Below are positions 22,971 through 34,703 of a stretch of 64,000 nucleotides of DNA, piece by piece; within the stretch, counting starts at the first letter, position 1, and each line of letters begins with the position of its first letter. Made by a program: the position numbers and the translations under genes. Source of the DNA: Selaginella moellendorffii (Eukaryota; Streptophyta; Lycopodiopsida; Selaginellales; Selaginellaceae); NCBI RefSeq assembly GCF_000143415.4, contig NW_003314295.1:1597950-1661949 (forward strand), written 5' to 3'. The notes beneath the pieces are model-generated. The model was given only the letters and a program-made list of their open reading frames with translations. It was not told the DNA's origin and ran no database searches.

Positions 22971-25265
22971 TAGGTTTTGTTTTTCATGATAGTGAAATTC
23001 ATCAAAGGATTTGGAATTGCTACAGTTCCAACGCCACTTTCAGGAGCACTTGCTAGCATGGACTTGGCTTCGAGTGGCTATGTCCGCATGTATCCTCTGG
23101 AGCATTCTGTATCTCTTGTGGTAAAAAAATTCAAAGGAAGGTACATATATATAAAAGCTAGAAGAAGGAAGTGGTCTTTTTGGATATGGATATATATGAA
23201 ATTGAAACATGTGGCTGATGTAATCACTTGAACAGACCATGCTGCGGCCTAATATGACACACACATACACGTCATGCATGACCATGGTCACAAATCACTT
23301 GTTTATTATGGACTAATTGAAAGAGAAGTGCATTAATGTAATGCATCAAGAAATTAGTTAATTTCCTCTACTTTATGAGTTGTCGCAGTTTAAATTTCTT
23401 AAAACTACAGTCAACAAGGTTTGACTACAAGATCCAAACACCAAAAGAGTTTGTGCGAAGCTCACCATAATGGACACAGAAACAATGTTGGGCAAACATT
23501 GTGTTCTTCATAATGAGAACTTTTTCCTTCTTGAGTAGTGATGGAGAGGAATCTTTTGGGCGGTTCCTACATAATACAAATGAAATGCAAGTTTTTGGCA
23601 CAAACACCAACATTTTTATCTTGATATTGTATAAGGAACTTATATAGTTACTGTGCAGCACTCTGGCACAATACACACAGCATACATAACCAACCACAAA
23701 CATACACACACATTTCTTCATTTATGTTATTCATCCCCAATGGCTTCCAGATGGTGTGGTGTTGGTGTGCAATTTTCAACTTCAATTTTCTGTATCTCCT
23801 TGTAGAACTTGTCCACAACCCAGACTTCCCCTCTGTTGCAGCCAAAAGCTTGTCCTTTGACTATCAAATGATATAGAAAATTGGGGTCATTTGGTTCCCT
23901 ATAGACTTTTGTATAAAAAGGTGGAACTTCACAGCAACCTAGCTAGGGGGAGCCACAACAACAAGGATTTGGGGCATGCATGCCCCAAAGAGCTGTTTTC
24001 ATTTGGCTAGTTTCAATCAATGTCATGGCATCCTTATAATAAACGTATGGAGGATATGATGGGAAGCTTTTGTAAAGAACAAGTTTGGTTGGCTCAGTGA
24101 TGGTTTTTGTCTTGACCACAATCATAACCCTTTGAGGCCAAGAGCTTATTGGAGTGGAGAACATCGCCAACACCCATGCTCAACACAATAGTAATAGCCT
24201 TGCTTGCTCCCACAATTAATGGTGCACCACTCCCACACATTTTGGCAGATCAAAAGAAGAATATGCAAAACAAGGAAAGAATTGACGCAGTGTGGGGAGG
24301 AGAGCATGCACATTAAAATTTATAGCCCTGGTGAAACTAAGCTTTGTCACAAAGTAAGGATTTGGCATTGCTACAACTCCCAACACCACATTCATGCAAA
24401 AGGACAAAGCCAAGATAGGTTAGCAAGTGGTCCTACTCTTGTCTTGTGGTATGTAAATAACTGAGAAAATTCAAAGGATGATACAACATATGACATGTAT
24501 ATCAAAAGTGAGCCTGGTGGTAGATATCACGTCTAATACAAGAAGATCTCAATTTGTTTAAAATATATAAATCTTCTCAAACAAACTAAATTGCATTGCA
24601 TGCATGTCTTGAACACTTCATATATATATGGGCTGCTCTAAAAGGATTGTTGATTCGTGCAGTTCGTACACCTCTTTCAAAGAGTGAATCTTACAAGATC
24701 AGAACCCTAAATTCTCTGCCACGTGGCACACATTTGGGCAGACCAAAAGCAAAACCAGAAAAGAACGAAGAGAACTGAGGCAGTGTGGGGAGGAGAACAT
24801 GCACCTTGCAATTTATAGCCTTGGTGAAACTATGTAATTCATCATCACAAAGTAAGGATTTGGCATTGCTACAGTTCCAACACCACTATCTTGGCTTCCG
24901 GTGGCCATCTCTGCTGGCATACTCGGTATGTAAATAACTGAGAAAATTTAAAGAATTATCGGTACAACATGTGGTGAGCTATATGACATCTATATCAAAA
25001 GTGAGCGTGGTGGTAGACTCCTTGTGCAAGTGGAAACGTCAAGGCTGCGGAACACAAATGTGGGTGCCAAACAATACAAGAAAGAAGATTTGAATTTGTT
25101 AAAATATATAAATCTTCTTAGACGAACTAAATTGCATATTGCATACACGTCCTGAAGTGTATGCATATTGCATACACTTCACATATATATGAAGTGATAT
25201 AAGGATTGTTAATATCCATTAGACAATACTAAAGCTAGAATTTATTCTGATAAGGTTTTGTGGGT
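22971..25265. repeat. Repeat-rich intergenic region
   Basis: A module beginning GGATTTGGCATTGCTACA occurs at about 22999 (diverged), 24357 and 24854. The last two are followed by matching sequence running through TATGTAAATAACTGAGAAAA. Between them, at about 23340-24240 on the minus strand, lies a coding-like family reading CNRGEVWVVDKFYKEIQKIE and PPFYTKVYREPNDPNFLYHL. About 490 bp of it (23340-23830) recurs inverted at 43690-44200. I do not recognise the encoded family, and frames are interrupted. Confidence 0.5.
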
Positions 25266-27179
25266 TTACGTAATTACAGTGCTTAGAAAGACCAAGGATC
25301 CATCGTGCGTGGGATCCAGCTCCAGAATACTTTTAGCAACACGTACACCTCTTTCAAAGTCAGAGTGAATCTTACAAGATCCAAGCAGTGCTCCCCGCAC
25401 CACGATGCTTGGAGGGAAAGGCGAAAAATTAATCAACACCTCCGCATCTTCTAGCCTTCCAACACGTCCCAGAAGATCAATCACGCAGGAAAAGTGTTCC
25501 GCAACAGGTGCTAGCTCGTAGTCGGAGAGCATCGCCGTGAAGTAGTGGCAGCTGGAACTTACAAGTCCTGCATGGCTGCAAGCAGCAAGAACGCTCACGA
25601 AAGCCACCGCATTTGGGGTCACTGCTTCGAGCAGCATTTGGTGGAAGAGATGGATGGATTCTCGAGTGCGGCCGTTCTGGAGGAGAGCTCCCAGGAGTGT
25701 GTTCCAGGTAACCAGAGCAAGCTGCGGCATTCTCTCAATCATTTCGATGGCTCTACTCAGCTGCCCGTTCTGGACGTAAGCTCCGACCATGGAGTTCCAC
25801 GTTACCTCGTTCCGGCTGGAGATCCCATCGAAAGTTCTCTTGGCATCGTCGCAGTAGCCGTTCAGCGAGTACCCCGCGAGCAACATGTTCCACGATGCGA
25901 TATCAACTTGGAGCATTCTTTCAATGAGCTGCCTCGCTTCCATTAAGAGACCACTCAGCGTGTAGAGCTCCACGAGCGCAGCACAGGAGCTCGAGCTCAC
26001 AAGAGGCATATTTTGAAACAAAACTGCGGCTTCCTCGAGCACCAAATTTCTACAGCACTCCAAAACCACGATGCTCCACGAAGACGCGGTTCGATGTCTC
26101 ATTTCCTTGAAGAAATACAATGCCTTGAGCAGCTCACCATTCTGGGAATATCCCACCAGCATTGTATCCAAAGTCACCTCATCTCGCAGGGGCATTGTCT
26201 CAAGGAGCCTCTCGGCCTTGTCCGTACACCCGGCGAGCGTGTACGTCGCGAGCATTGTGTTCGCGGCCACGACGTCCATCATTGGGATCTTGCAAAGGAA
26301 AATATCCTCCGCCTGTGCAAAGTCTCCATGGCAGGAATATGCCTGGATCATGGCTGTCCAGGAGAAAACGCTCCGTGAGGGGCTCGTCTCAAACATGAGC
26401 TTGGCGTCCTCCACATGCCCGGCCATGGCATATGCCAAAAGCATCACGTTCCAAGGGACGAGAGTCCAACAAGGCATCTTGTAGAAAAGAAGTTTTGCCT
26501 CTTCAAGATGCCCAAGATCCGCATATACGTGCACCATTTCGGTCCATGTCACAACGTTTCTCTCCAGCATCGAGTCGAAAACTTTGAGAGCCTCTTCAAT
26601 CTGGAAACATGCCGCGTAGCAGCTGATCATGACCGTACACGTTACCACATTGATCTCCGGCATGGAATCAAAAGCCTCCAATGCCATGTCAAAATTCCCG
26701 CTTTGGGTATATGCAGCTAGCATCGAAGTCGACGTGATTACATTCCACATTGGCATCCGACCATAAATCTGCTGGGCCACCTCCACTTTCCCTAATTCCG
26801 CCAGTGGCTGGATCATCGACGTCCAAGAAGCAACGCTTCTCTCACCCATAGCGTTGAAAGCTTTCCACGCGGAATCCAAATGCCCAGCCTTGGCATATGC
26901 TGCAAGCATGACATTCCTCGACACAAGATTAGGGCAGGGCAGAGAATCGAACAGCAAGCTCGCCTCGTTTAAACGACCATTAGCGGCAAAAGTTGCCATG
27001 ATAGCCGTCCATGAAACCACGTCTTTTTGCGGCATTCTATCGAAGAGATTCTTGGCGCTGGACAGATCCCCATTTAGGGCAAATGCCTGGAGCATCATGT
27101 TCCACGAGTAGAGGTTTCGATCTCTGGCGCGCTGGAACACGGCGAATGAATCGGCCGCGCTGCCGCATTTGCCATACAT
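25266..27179 (-). CDS. Pentatricopeptide repeat protein (PPR) without DYW domain
   Basis: Plant organellar RNA-binding repeat protein. Single open frame of 637 residues from the first ATG (MYGKCGSA), made of about 31-residue PPR units such as YSWNMMLQAFALNGDLSSAK, VVSWTAIMATFAANGRLNEA and LVTWNTLLGALLQNGRTRES. The end resembles the start of an E domain (GALLGSCKIHSDFERGV, SILELDP) but stops soon after, so no E+ or DYW domain follows. Coding-like sequence of the same frame continues upstream of the first ATG to about 27320 (LARLIRSCGNARDLRQAQRL) without an in-frame ATG before a TGA. The true start may therefore need an upstream intron, or the gene has a 5' frameshift. Partial copies lie at 40950-42128 and 43421-43690. 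Confidence 0.85.
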   Translation of the reverse strand: MYGKCGSAADSFAVFQRARDRNLYSWNMMLQAFALNGDLSSAKNLFDRMPQKDVVSWTAIMATFAANGRLNEASLLFDSLPCPNLVSRNVMLAAYAKAGHLDSAWKAFNAMGERSVASWTSMIQPLAELGKVEVAQQIYGRMPMWNVITSTSMLAAYTQSGNFDMALEAFDSMPEINVVTCTVMISCYAACFQIEEALKVFDSMLERNVVTWTEMVHVYADLGHLEEAKLLFYKMPCWTLVPWNVMLLAYAMAGHVEDAKLMFETSPSRSVFSWTAMIQAYSCHGDFAQAEDIFLCKIPMMDVVAANTMLATYTLAGCTDKAERLLETMPLRDEVTLDTMLVGYSQNGELLKALYFFKEMRHRTASSWSIVVLECCRNLVLEEAAVLFQNMPLVSSSSCAALVELYTLSGLLMEARQLIERMLQVDIASWNMLLAGYSLNGYCDDAKRTFDGISSRNEVTWNSMVGAYVQNGQLSRAIEMIERMPQLALVTWNTLLGALLQNGRTRESIHLFHQMLLEAVTPNAVAFVSVLAACSHAGLVSSSCHYFTAMLSDYELAPVAEHFSCVIDLLGRVGRLEDAEVLINFSPFPPSIVVRGALLGSCKIHSDFERGVRVAKSILELDPTHDGSLVFLSTVIT

Positions 27180-27413
27180 CTCGACGAGGAGATTGGATAG
27201 GTAAGAACCGTGTCGGCGATCGATCCCGCGCCCATGGATCGCGCAATTCAGGCGTTGAGCTTGGCGGAGATCTCTGGCATTCCCGCAGGATCGGATGAGG
27301 CGAGCGAGGTGCTCTATCGCCGCCGCTGCCAGATCTTCTCTTCATCCCAAGGAGAAGTGGAAATATTTTGGGGGAGAAATCGTCAAGCCCTAGAACAGAG
27401 GGTTTGATTGAGG

Positions 27414-30400
27414 ATGCTGGAGAAGATTGGACTTCCGCCCAGGCCGTCTGCGCGTGGCCGGACCTGGGTGGTGGATGCGTCGCACTGCCAGAACTGCGCC
27501 TCGCCTTTCTCGATCTTCAATCGCAAGGTATGGATCTAGAGATTGACGACGATTTCTCATCGCATTGTGGCTTCTAGCATCAGTCGCGAGTTTTTCTTTC
27601 TTAGTGTAGCATTGCGAGCTCTGAGCTAGAATTCCAGCGATCAAGATCTTTTGCTCCTGTTGTTTGCATGCCTTGCATTTATTTTCGTGGCGACTGTTTT
27701 CCTTTGGTTCTTGGTGGCATTTGCGATGATCTTCTCATCTCTTTTTTCACAGCACCATTGTCGGAGATGTGGAGGCCTTTTCTGTGGCAACTGTGTCCAA
27801 TCCAGAATGTATCTCCGCGGCCAAGGAGACGCTCCAGTACGCATTTGTGAGCCTTGCAAGAAGCTAGAAGAAGCCGCTCGCTTCGAAGCTCGCCAGGGAC
27901 GCAAAAAGAAAGGTGGGCAAACATCGTGTTCTTCCTGACGAGAACTAAACTTTTTGCTTCTAAGCAGTAGAGGAAACCAGTGATGAAGAGGACTTACTAA
28001 AGGCTCTTCTCGTAAACAAAGAATCGGAACCTGCTACCTCGGAACCAGTCTCGCCGGAAGCTTTGCGACAGCAGGCGCAGGAGGCGAGAGCTACATATTC
28101 TGCCTTGAAAAAGGAAGGGAAGGCCGAAGATGCAACCAAGGCCTTCAGGCGTGCCAAAGAACTCGAACGGCAGGCTGATGCGTTAGCATTGTTTCTTCGT
28201 AGAAACGTTAAAAAGGCTTCAAAGGCTAGCAGTGCCACTGAAGAGAATACTTTGCAAACAACGAAGTCCGAGAACTTTGGAAAGACTGTTGGTATGTCTT
28301 CCGAAAGGCCATCGAGAAGAAGCACAGGTGACGAAGATCTTATGAAGGAGCTTAGAGATCTTGGCTGGTCGGAGGACCTGGATAGGAAAAAGGCCTCTGA
28401 CGCAGACATACTGAGCGAAGGCGAGCCTACTTCAAGCACCGCAGCTGGAACACTACAGATGGAAATTCTTGGTCTCAAAAGAAAAGCATTAGCTCTCAAA
28501 CGGGAAGGAAAGATGGCAGAAGCGAAGGAGGAGCTCAAGAAGGCCAAAGTTCTGGAGAGACGGCTGGAAGAGATCCAAACTCTAGGTGAAGATGTATTAG
28601 ATGAAGAGGAGGAGGACGACGGGGATGAAGTTAGCGCGGTTTTGAAAGCCTTGGAGAAAGAAGTGGATACGAAGCACAAAGGCTCTGGGAAGGAAGTTCC
28701 ACTTTCTGCTGCTAGTCTTCCAGTCTTCACCGAGGAAGACGAGGCACAAGTTCACGTAAGCGATACGGACATGTCCGATCCAGATATGATCGCGGCGTTA
28801 AGGGCCATGGGCTGGGCTGAGGAAGCCGGAGTCCTGGAAAGTTTCAGCGCTCCGAGGACTGACCGCATCAATAAACAGGAGCTCCAGGCTGAAATTCTAC
28901 GTCACAAACGCGAGGCCTTGGCTCTCAAGCGTGCTGGAAAGATGGCGGAGGCTCGAGACGAGCTGAAGCAAGCAAAGACCTTGGACCAGATGCTGGAGGC
29001 GTCACAAGTTCCAAAGCCCGAGGCTATGACGGAGGATGATGAGCACGTCGAGGTCAGCTATCAAGATATGCAAGATCCAGAGATGCTAGCAGCGCTGCAA
29101 GCGTTGGGATTCAGCGAGCCGGATATGAAGAAGGAAAAGCGCGCTCTGGAGGAAGAAGTGAGTGCTGTTAAGTGGTCAGCAGCTGCAATGCAGTCGCGAG
29201 AACAGGCAAAACACCAGACGGATCAGGCCGCCTTGAAACCGATGAAAATCCCAGCGACAACATCCTACATTATCGACGACGTTGACGATACTGGCGAGGC
29301 ACTCACCATCCAAAGCTTAAAGTCCGATCCAGAACTTGCTGCTGCTTTGAAAGGGATGAACCTGGATGGCGAGGTTGGAGAACTTCCACCGTCGCACGCA
29401 GAAGCTGTAGACACACCTCAAAGACGGCCGAAACCGAGAGCTATACCTACCATGCAAGAACTACCGCAAAGAAGCAAGCGTGAGATTCAGAAGGAACTCC
29501 TTGGTAGAAAGAGGAAGGCGTTGGCTCTGAGGCGTGAAGGGAAAGAGGACGAGGCTGAGAAGGAACTCAAGGACGCCAGCGTTCTAGAGGCACAACTCAA
29601 GGCTCTGGAAGATGCGGAGAGACCTCCAGTTGATGTTCATGAGAACGAAGAAGTTGACGAGGATAACACCGAGCAGGCCGAGGTAACCGACGAGGACATG
29701 AATGATCCTGCTATGCTGGCCGCTCTGAGCGAGATGGGATTCAAAGGGGAGGTATCTACAAAAGCTAACGATAAGAAAGAAGAAGCAACACGGAGAGAGA
29801 GTTCTTTCGAAGGCGAATACGGAGAAATTGGCCTTCTGGTAGACATTGTTCCTCCGTTATTCTCGAGAGCTACACACACACCACCAGCCGCTCCCGTGAA
29901 CCAACACCAAGACCTCCTCACTGGCGATATATTCGTACCATCGGTTCCCGAGAAGAAGACTATAGAGCCCCCGGCAGTTCTAGCAGCAGCGCAGCCTCCA
30001 GTGCCAAGCACGAACTTGAACTTGAACGTGCCTTCATCGAGCATCGAGCAGGAGATTCTGGAGCACAAAAGACGAGCTTTACAGTTCAAGAGATCTGGAA
30101 ACGTAGCTGCTGCCAAGGAGGAGCTCCGACAAGCCAAACTTTTGGAGAACCACAGGCAAGCAGTGGCTGTGGAGGAGGTTCCAGTTCCACGTCCAAGTGG
30201 AGCAGCACCACCGAAAGATAGCAGCCGGATCTCTCCTCCAGCCACAGGTCAGGCACCTCGCTCGAAGGACAGGATGAAGATACAGCAAGAATCTCTTGCT
30301 CACAAAAGAAGAGCCTTGGCACTGAGGAAAGAAGGCAAGATGGACGAGGCCGAGGCCGAGTTTGAGAAAGCAAAGGCTCTGGAGAAGCAGATGGAAGAGA

Positions 30401-30717
30401 TGGACCCTCCATCTCGAGTTCCGGGTTTGCAAGCGAGCGCTATGGACGGAGTGGAAGATCTTTTGGATCCACAGCTTCTGGCAGCTCTCTCAGGTCTTGG
30501 CTGGCAGGATGAGGAGATGAAGCTGCCGTCCTCTCGATCTCCTCAGCAGCAACAGCAGCAACAGAAGCAAAGCAGCTCCTCGCCATCGCAAGAGCTGCAA
30601 GATCGAGTGCGAAAGCTAAAAGTCCGTGCTGTGGAGCTCAAGCGAGCTGGAAGGCAGCAGGAAGCGCTGGAAGTTCTTAGAGAGGCAAAAGCTCTCGAGA
30701 ACAAAAACAAAAGCTAG
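27414..30717 (+). CDS. FYVE zinc finger protein with seven DM14-like two-helix repeats
   Basis: Three exons (27414-27527, 27753-27912, 27965-30717) encode 1008 residues. The N-terminal FYVE finger binds PtdIns3P on endosomes: DASHCQNCASPFSIFNRK, then HHCRRCGGLFCGNC (R-H-H-C-R type core) and VRICEPCKKLEEAARFE. The rest alternates two units. Seven two-helix repeats follow the pattern L.HKR.ALALKR.GK..EA..EL..AK.LE. Six short segments read DP.[ML]LAAL..[ML]G[WF]. A glutamine tract lies near 942. The FYVE start MLEKIGLP resembles the plant FYVE protein encoded by AT1G61690, so an endosomal trafficking role is likely but inferred. The second intron ends in a NAGNAG acceptor (AAGCAG), so one residue may vary. 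Confidence 0.9.
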
Positions 30718-30846
30718 CAAAACTCTAGTATGGGCTGGCATATTCATTTTGGCATCAAGCCAAAAGATTCTCTGAATATACTAAAACGGCAACAGCTTTC
30801 TCTATGACTCGGCTTCTATATAAAACATTGACAATTCACCCAAGGT

Positions 30847-31188
30847 GTGGTTGAGATGAGGAGCATGTATTTCTTACTAATTGCTAGCCTTCTGTGGCTA
30901 GTGGTTGATTGCGGTAGATTAGGTTATATTGCTGGTAAGCTACACCCATTCAACTCCTTATTTCCAGGTGTACACCGGCAATGTGGCCCAGCCTATTTCC
31001 AGGTGTACACCGGCAATCGCCGCCTTGTTCACTTGTGCTTCCTGATTAATATTCCAAGAGTACTCTTTTTTCTTTTCTTTCTTTCTCCTCGTAATTACGT
31101 ACGAGAAACAGTCATCTTCATCTTGTGCATTTTTGCTGTTTATTTTGAGAGAGCTATAACGCGAGCACTCCTCTTTGCGATTCTGTGA
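30847..31188 (+). CDS. Paralogue of the short secreted peptide candidate
   Basis: The start MVEMRSMYFLLIASLLWLVV is nearly identical to the leader at 3686. It is a clear signal peptide followed by a GTAAGC donor, or by read-through to CGPAYFQVYTGN. A 24-bp direct repeat beginning TATTTCCAGGTGTACACC occurs twice (about 30959 and 30995) right at the possible acceptor. I do not recognise the mature part. The open frame runs to 31188 if unspliced. Confidence 0.35.
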   Translation: MVEMRSMYFLLIASLLWLVVDCGRLGYIAGKLHPFNSLFPGVHRQCGPAYFQVYTGNRRLVHLCFLINIPRVLFFLFFLSPRNYVRETVIFILCIFAVYFERAITRALLFAIL

Positions 31189-32185
31189 GGTTTCCGGCCA
31201 GCTGAGAGCTGCTTGCTCGGTTCTTGCGGCAGATTGCAGATCAGTAGTGCGATTGTATAACAAGAAAGAAAGAAAGACAACATGCCCCTTTCTCTAAGGC
31301 TTAATTAGACTCTTGTTTCGACTGCCGTTTTCGTTTTGAGGATGATTTTCACAGCCATGGCGTATGGTCTTCCTTCCTGGTACAGCATGACATTGATATG
31401 GAATGGCCAGGATTGAGCTAGACTTCACATGAACATGAATGGAGATGAGTGAAGCAGTAGAGGACACGATCATGAATACGGTCAGAAAAACTGACGGAGT
31501 TATTGAAGTTTGTTTGGTTCCTACAAAGAAGACTTTTGCGCATTTCTCTTCAATATTTTAGAGGTGCAAAATTGTTTTTGTTGAGAGCACAAGGTGGGAG
31601 TCAGGGGTGATGATGTGAGCTGTAGCGGTGCTCGGCCACCCGCCTGAAATTTGCCCCACATTATCAGTCCAACTCTTACTGGTGAAAGGATCAGACCAAT
31701 CTTAGATTATCCTAGCAGTGTTGAGGTAAAAACATATTTGATCCGAGATGATCCAAGCAAAGGTGGCACCGATCAATGCTGACAACTACAAGTCGTGTAA
31801 ATACATCCTAATTGCTGATTGAGATCTTTCGCCTAGGTTTGGCATACATTCGGCCAATTCATCATGCCAGGAGAAAGACGCACAAAGATAGCCAAGACAA
31901 ATCCAGAGGTGAGGAGGTATCGAAAGATTTCTTATATTTGTTTGAAGAGGGAACCCATTGATTGTGTAGCCAACACAAGGGAGGAGCTGGTGAACCGTAA
32001 TCTAATTCTTTTTGGGTGAAATTCTCTTAATGTAACCACTCAAATCTCTTTGCAACTCTCTGAGGTTTTCTGCCAGCAGAGAGCTGCTTGCTCGGTGCTT
32101 GCTGCAGATTGCAGATCAGTAGCCTGATTGACTTTACAAGAAAGAATTAGACAGGAACAAAACAACATTTCCCTTTCTTTGTTTC
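31177..32185. repeat. Direct repeats flanking a relic of the thioredoxin-like gene
   Basis: About 130 bp at 31177-31310 recurs at 32049-32185; shared runs include GAGAGCTGCTTGCTCGGT and GCAGATTGCAGATCAGTAG. Between them, at about 31840-32010, CCAGGAGAAAG, AAGATAGCCAAGA and TGTGTAGCCAACA match exon edges of the thioredoxin-like gene at 2918-3666, but without usable frames. A dispersed repeat copy sits at about 31610-31670. Confidence 0.55.
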
Positions 32186-32336
32186 ATGACTGTAGCTTCT
32201 TTGCTTACCTGGGCTTTCCTTGTTCAAAGCAGAGCAGGCTAGCATCTCTTGTAAAGAGAGGAAAATTTTGAAACAAGAGATTCTAGCCTGCTCTGCTTTG
32301 AACAAGGAAAGCCCAGGTAAACAAAGAAGCTACAGT

Positions 32337-33437
32337 TGTTGAGGTATACGCTCTCTATGACATGATCCTAGGTGGCAGGAGTGCCATTTCATTGATCCAG
32401 GTGTAGGCTAGAGGTGTGTCTCTTCATCATGTATATATAGCTATGATATATATGACTATACTGGGAGTCATCCACCATCATGTAGCTTCCGCTCTTCTTC
32501 TCTTCATGGTATCGGAGCCCTGAGGGCTTCAGATCCTAGGACGATGGCGCTGGCCAAGGAGGAGGCCAGCGAGGATGACGATGAGCCACCAGACGTGGCT
32601 GAGAGGTGCCAAGATTTGGCACTGTGCTGCATTGAGCGCCAAGGTAACGGCACTAGCAAGCTGAGCAAGGCGCTAGGGTGTGATCGAGCAGAGACTGGCC
32701 CGGAGGCACTGGCAGAGGTGCTGAGAGAGGGCTGGCTTGAGGCACCGAGTGGTACTGGAGTGCTGAGTGAGGCGCTGGAGAGCAGCCGAAGGCGCTAGCA
32801 GAGGCGCTGAGAGGAGGCACCGAGCAGAGACTGCACTAGGGCGCTGAGCAAGGTGCTGAGAGGCGGAGAGACTGCACTAGGGCGCTGAGCAAGGCGCTGA
32901 GGCGCTGGCACAGGCGCTGAGAGAGGGCTGGCGTGAGGCACCGAGCACAGGCACGAGCAGATAGGCACTGGCAGAGGCGCTGAGAGAGGAGAGACTGCGA
33001 TCAGAGGCCGTGAACGAGGCGCTAGGGCGTGCGAGGCCTCGTAGAGACTCACCAGAGGTGAGTGCCGGGCCTAGAGGCACGAGGCACCGAGGGCTGGCCA
33101 AGCAGAGACTCCACTGGAGCGCTGAGTGAGGCGCTGCTGTGAGAAGGCATTGGCAGAGGCGCTGAGAGGAGGCACTGAGCAGAGACAGATTTCTGTCGTG
33201 GATATGACAGAGTGCTTGGATGCAGAGGGAGAGTGATCTCAGATTCATGTCATCGAGATCGAGAGGGAGTGTTGAGGTATACGCTCTCTATGACATGATC
33301 CTAGGTAGCAGGAGTGCCACTTCATTGATCCAGGTGTAGGCTAGAGGTGTGTCTCTTCATCATGTATATATAGCTATGATATATACGACTATACTGAGAG
33401 TCATCCACCATCGTAGCTTCTGCTCTTCTTCTCTTCA
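32337..33437 (+). mobile_element. Short non-autonomous copia-type LTR element
   Basis: Two 168-170 bp LTRs (32337-32506 and 33270-33437) begin TGTTGAGGTATACG and end CTCTTCA. A primer binding site TGGTATCGGAGCCC, complementary to initiator tRNA-Met as in Ty1/copia elements, directly follows the first LTR. A purine tract GAGAGGGAG precedes the second. The 760-bp interior has no gag or pol. It starts with an 84-codon open frame (32544-32798) and consists of imperfect GGCGCTGAG-type repeats. Size and structure fit a TRIM-like element. Confidence 0.85.
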
Positions 33438-33439
33438 TG

Positions 33440-34703
33440 TGTTATGAAATGGGGACTCCCAGCCTTGTGAGTGCAGCAGCGCTCCATGCTGGGTCCACCT
33501 TTATTGCGGAAGACAGATCAAGAACAGAATGTGTTGGGCGTGATCACCTACAGAACCTAAACGGATGTGTCCCTTCTGCTGACGTGGCATCCCAGCTTGA
33601 GATTGCGGCTTAAGTCCTCAACACTCCCACTCGAGCTAAGTTGGGGTCAGCCTCGAGCAACTGCACACCAAGAGCTTGGACATGCTTGGAGAATGCAGCT
33701 AGGGGCAGAGCTTTTGTGAAAACATCTGCCACCTGATCTCCCGTCGCACAATACACTAGCTGTATGTGCTTGGTACGTCCGTGATACTTCGGGTTCTTCT
33801 TGGACTTGCTCCCACTGGTTCCATTAGTTCACTGGGCCCAACCTGTCCCACACTGTTGCAGATCGCTTGCCCTTTGAAGATTGACCAGCAAATAGTGCTT
33901 GATCTTGAGATCCAACTCCCTCATTGGTCTCCATCAAGTTCTCTGCTGACTTCAACTGAAGGACCATTTGTCAAATTTCTTTGACGAGTGAGTAGTCGCT
34001 GTTGTCAGAAGATACTTCGCCACGCCTTTGATGACAACCGACTTGAGCTTCGGTTCACTCACTGGTGTCTTCGTGATGCGTGCGATCTGGCTTGCTACCT
34101 TCCTCAACCTTCCAACAAAGGCTTGAATGGACTCACCTTCATGCTGTCTTACAGAACCGAGTTCTGTCTCTAAGTCCAGCAATGTGGTCTCATTCTCCTT
34201 TCCGAGGGTTGCTTTCAGGTTTTCCCAGTTCTCGTGCGCAGTCTTCGTGATGTCGAGATGGCAACTGAACACCTTGCCCAGGCCTCTGCCTAGAATGCCC
34301 AAGGCCTTGATGTTCTTTCCATCCCACTCTTTGCAGTCAGCCTTGTCCGTTGTGGGAGGGCGCGTCCAGGAACCGTCGACCACTGGCCACAGCTCCTTCT
34401 GCATAAAGTAGTACTCGAGTTGCTCCTGCCATCTGCTGAAATCCTTGCCATCAAAGATCTCTATGGCGTCGCACACACTCCCCATCTTCAGGATCGTTCT
34501 TCACACGGGCTCCGATACCATGTTATGAAATGGGGACACCCAGCCTTGTGAGCGCAGCAGCGCTCCATGCTGGGTCCACCTTTATTGCGGAAGACGGATC
34601 AAGAATAGAATGTGTCGGGCGTGATCACCTACAAAACCTAAACGGATGTGCCCTTCTGCTGACGTGGCATCCCAGCTTGAGATTGCGGCTTAAGTCCTCA
34701 ACA
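33440..34703 (-). mobile_element. Truncated copia-type LTR element carrying only gag
   Basis: Two 183-184 bp LTRs (33440-33623 and 34521-34703) bound the element in minus orientation: LTR start TGTTGAGGACTTAAGCC, then PBS TGGTATCGGAGCCC (34507-34520), gag, and a purine tract GTGGGAG before the far LTR. No protease, integrase or reverse transcriptase is present. It shares PBS and PPT edges with the neighbouring element at 32337, so the two are related. Confidence 0.85.
33952..34485 (-). CDS. Copia-type retrotransposon Gag fragment
   Basis: A 177-residue open frame starts MGSVCDAIEIFDGKDFSRW, typical of plant copia Gag (DUF4219/UBN2 region). Further family text is ELWPVVDGSW, HENWENLKATLGKENETT and HEGESIQAFVGRLRKVASQI. 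It ends without a zinc knuckle or polymerase, so it is a truncated retroelement protein. Confidence 0.85.
   Translation of the reverse strand: MGSVCDAIEIFDGKDFSRWQEQLEYYFMQKELWPVVDGSWTRPPTTDKADCKEWDGKNIKALGILGRGLGKVFSCHLDITKTAHENWENLKATLGKENETTLLDLETELGSVRQHEGESIQAFVGRLRKVASQIARITKTPVSEPKLKSVVIKGVAKYLLTTATTHSSKKFDKWSFS

Noticed and set aside
29637-30245. 202-codon minus-strand open frame antisense to the FYVE gene
   Set aside because: Ser-rich mirror of the Glu/Ala-rich repeats.
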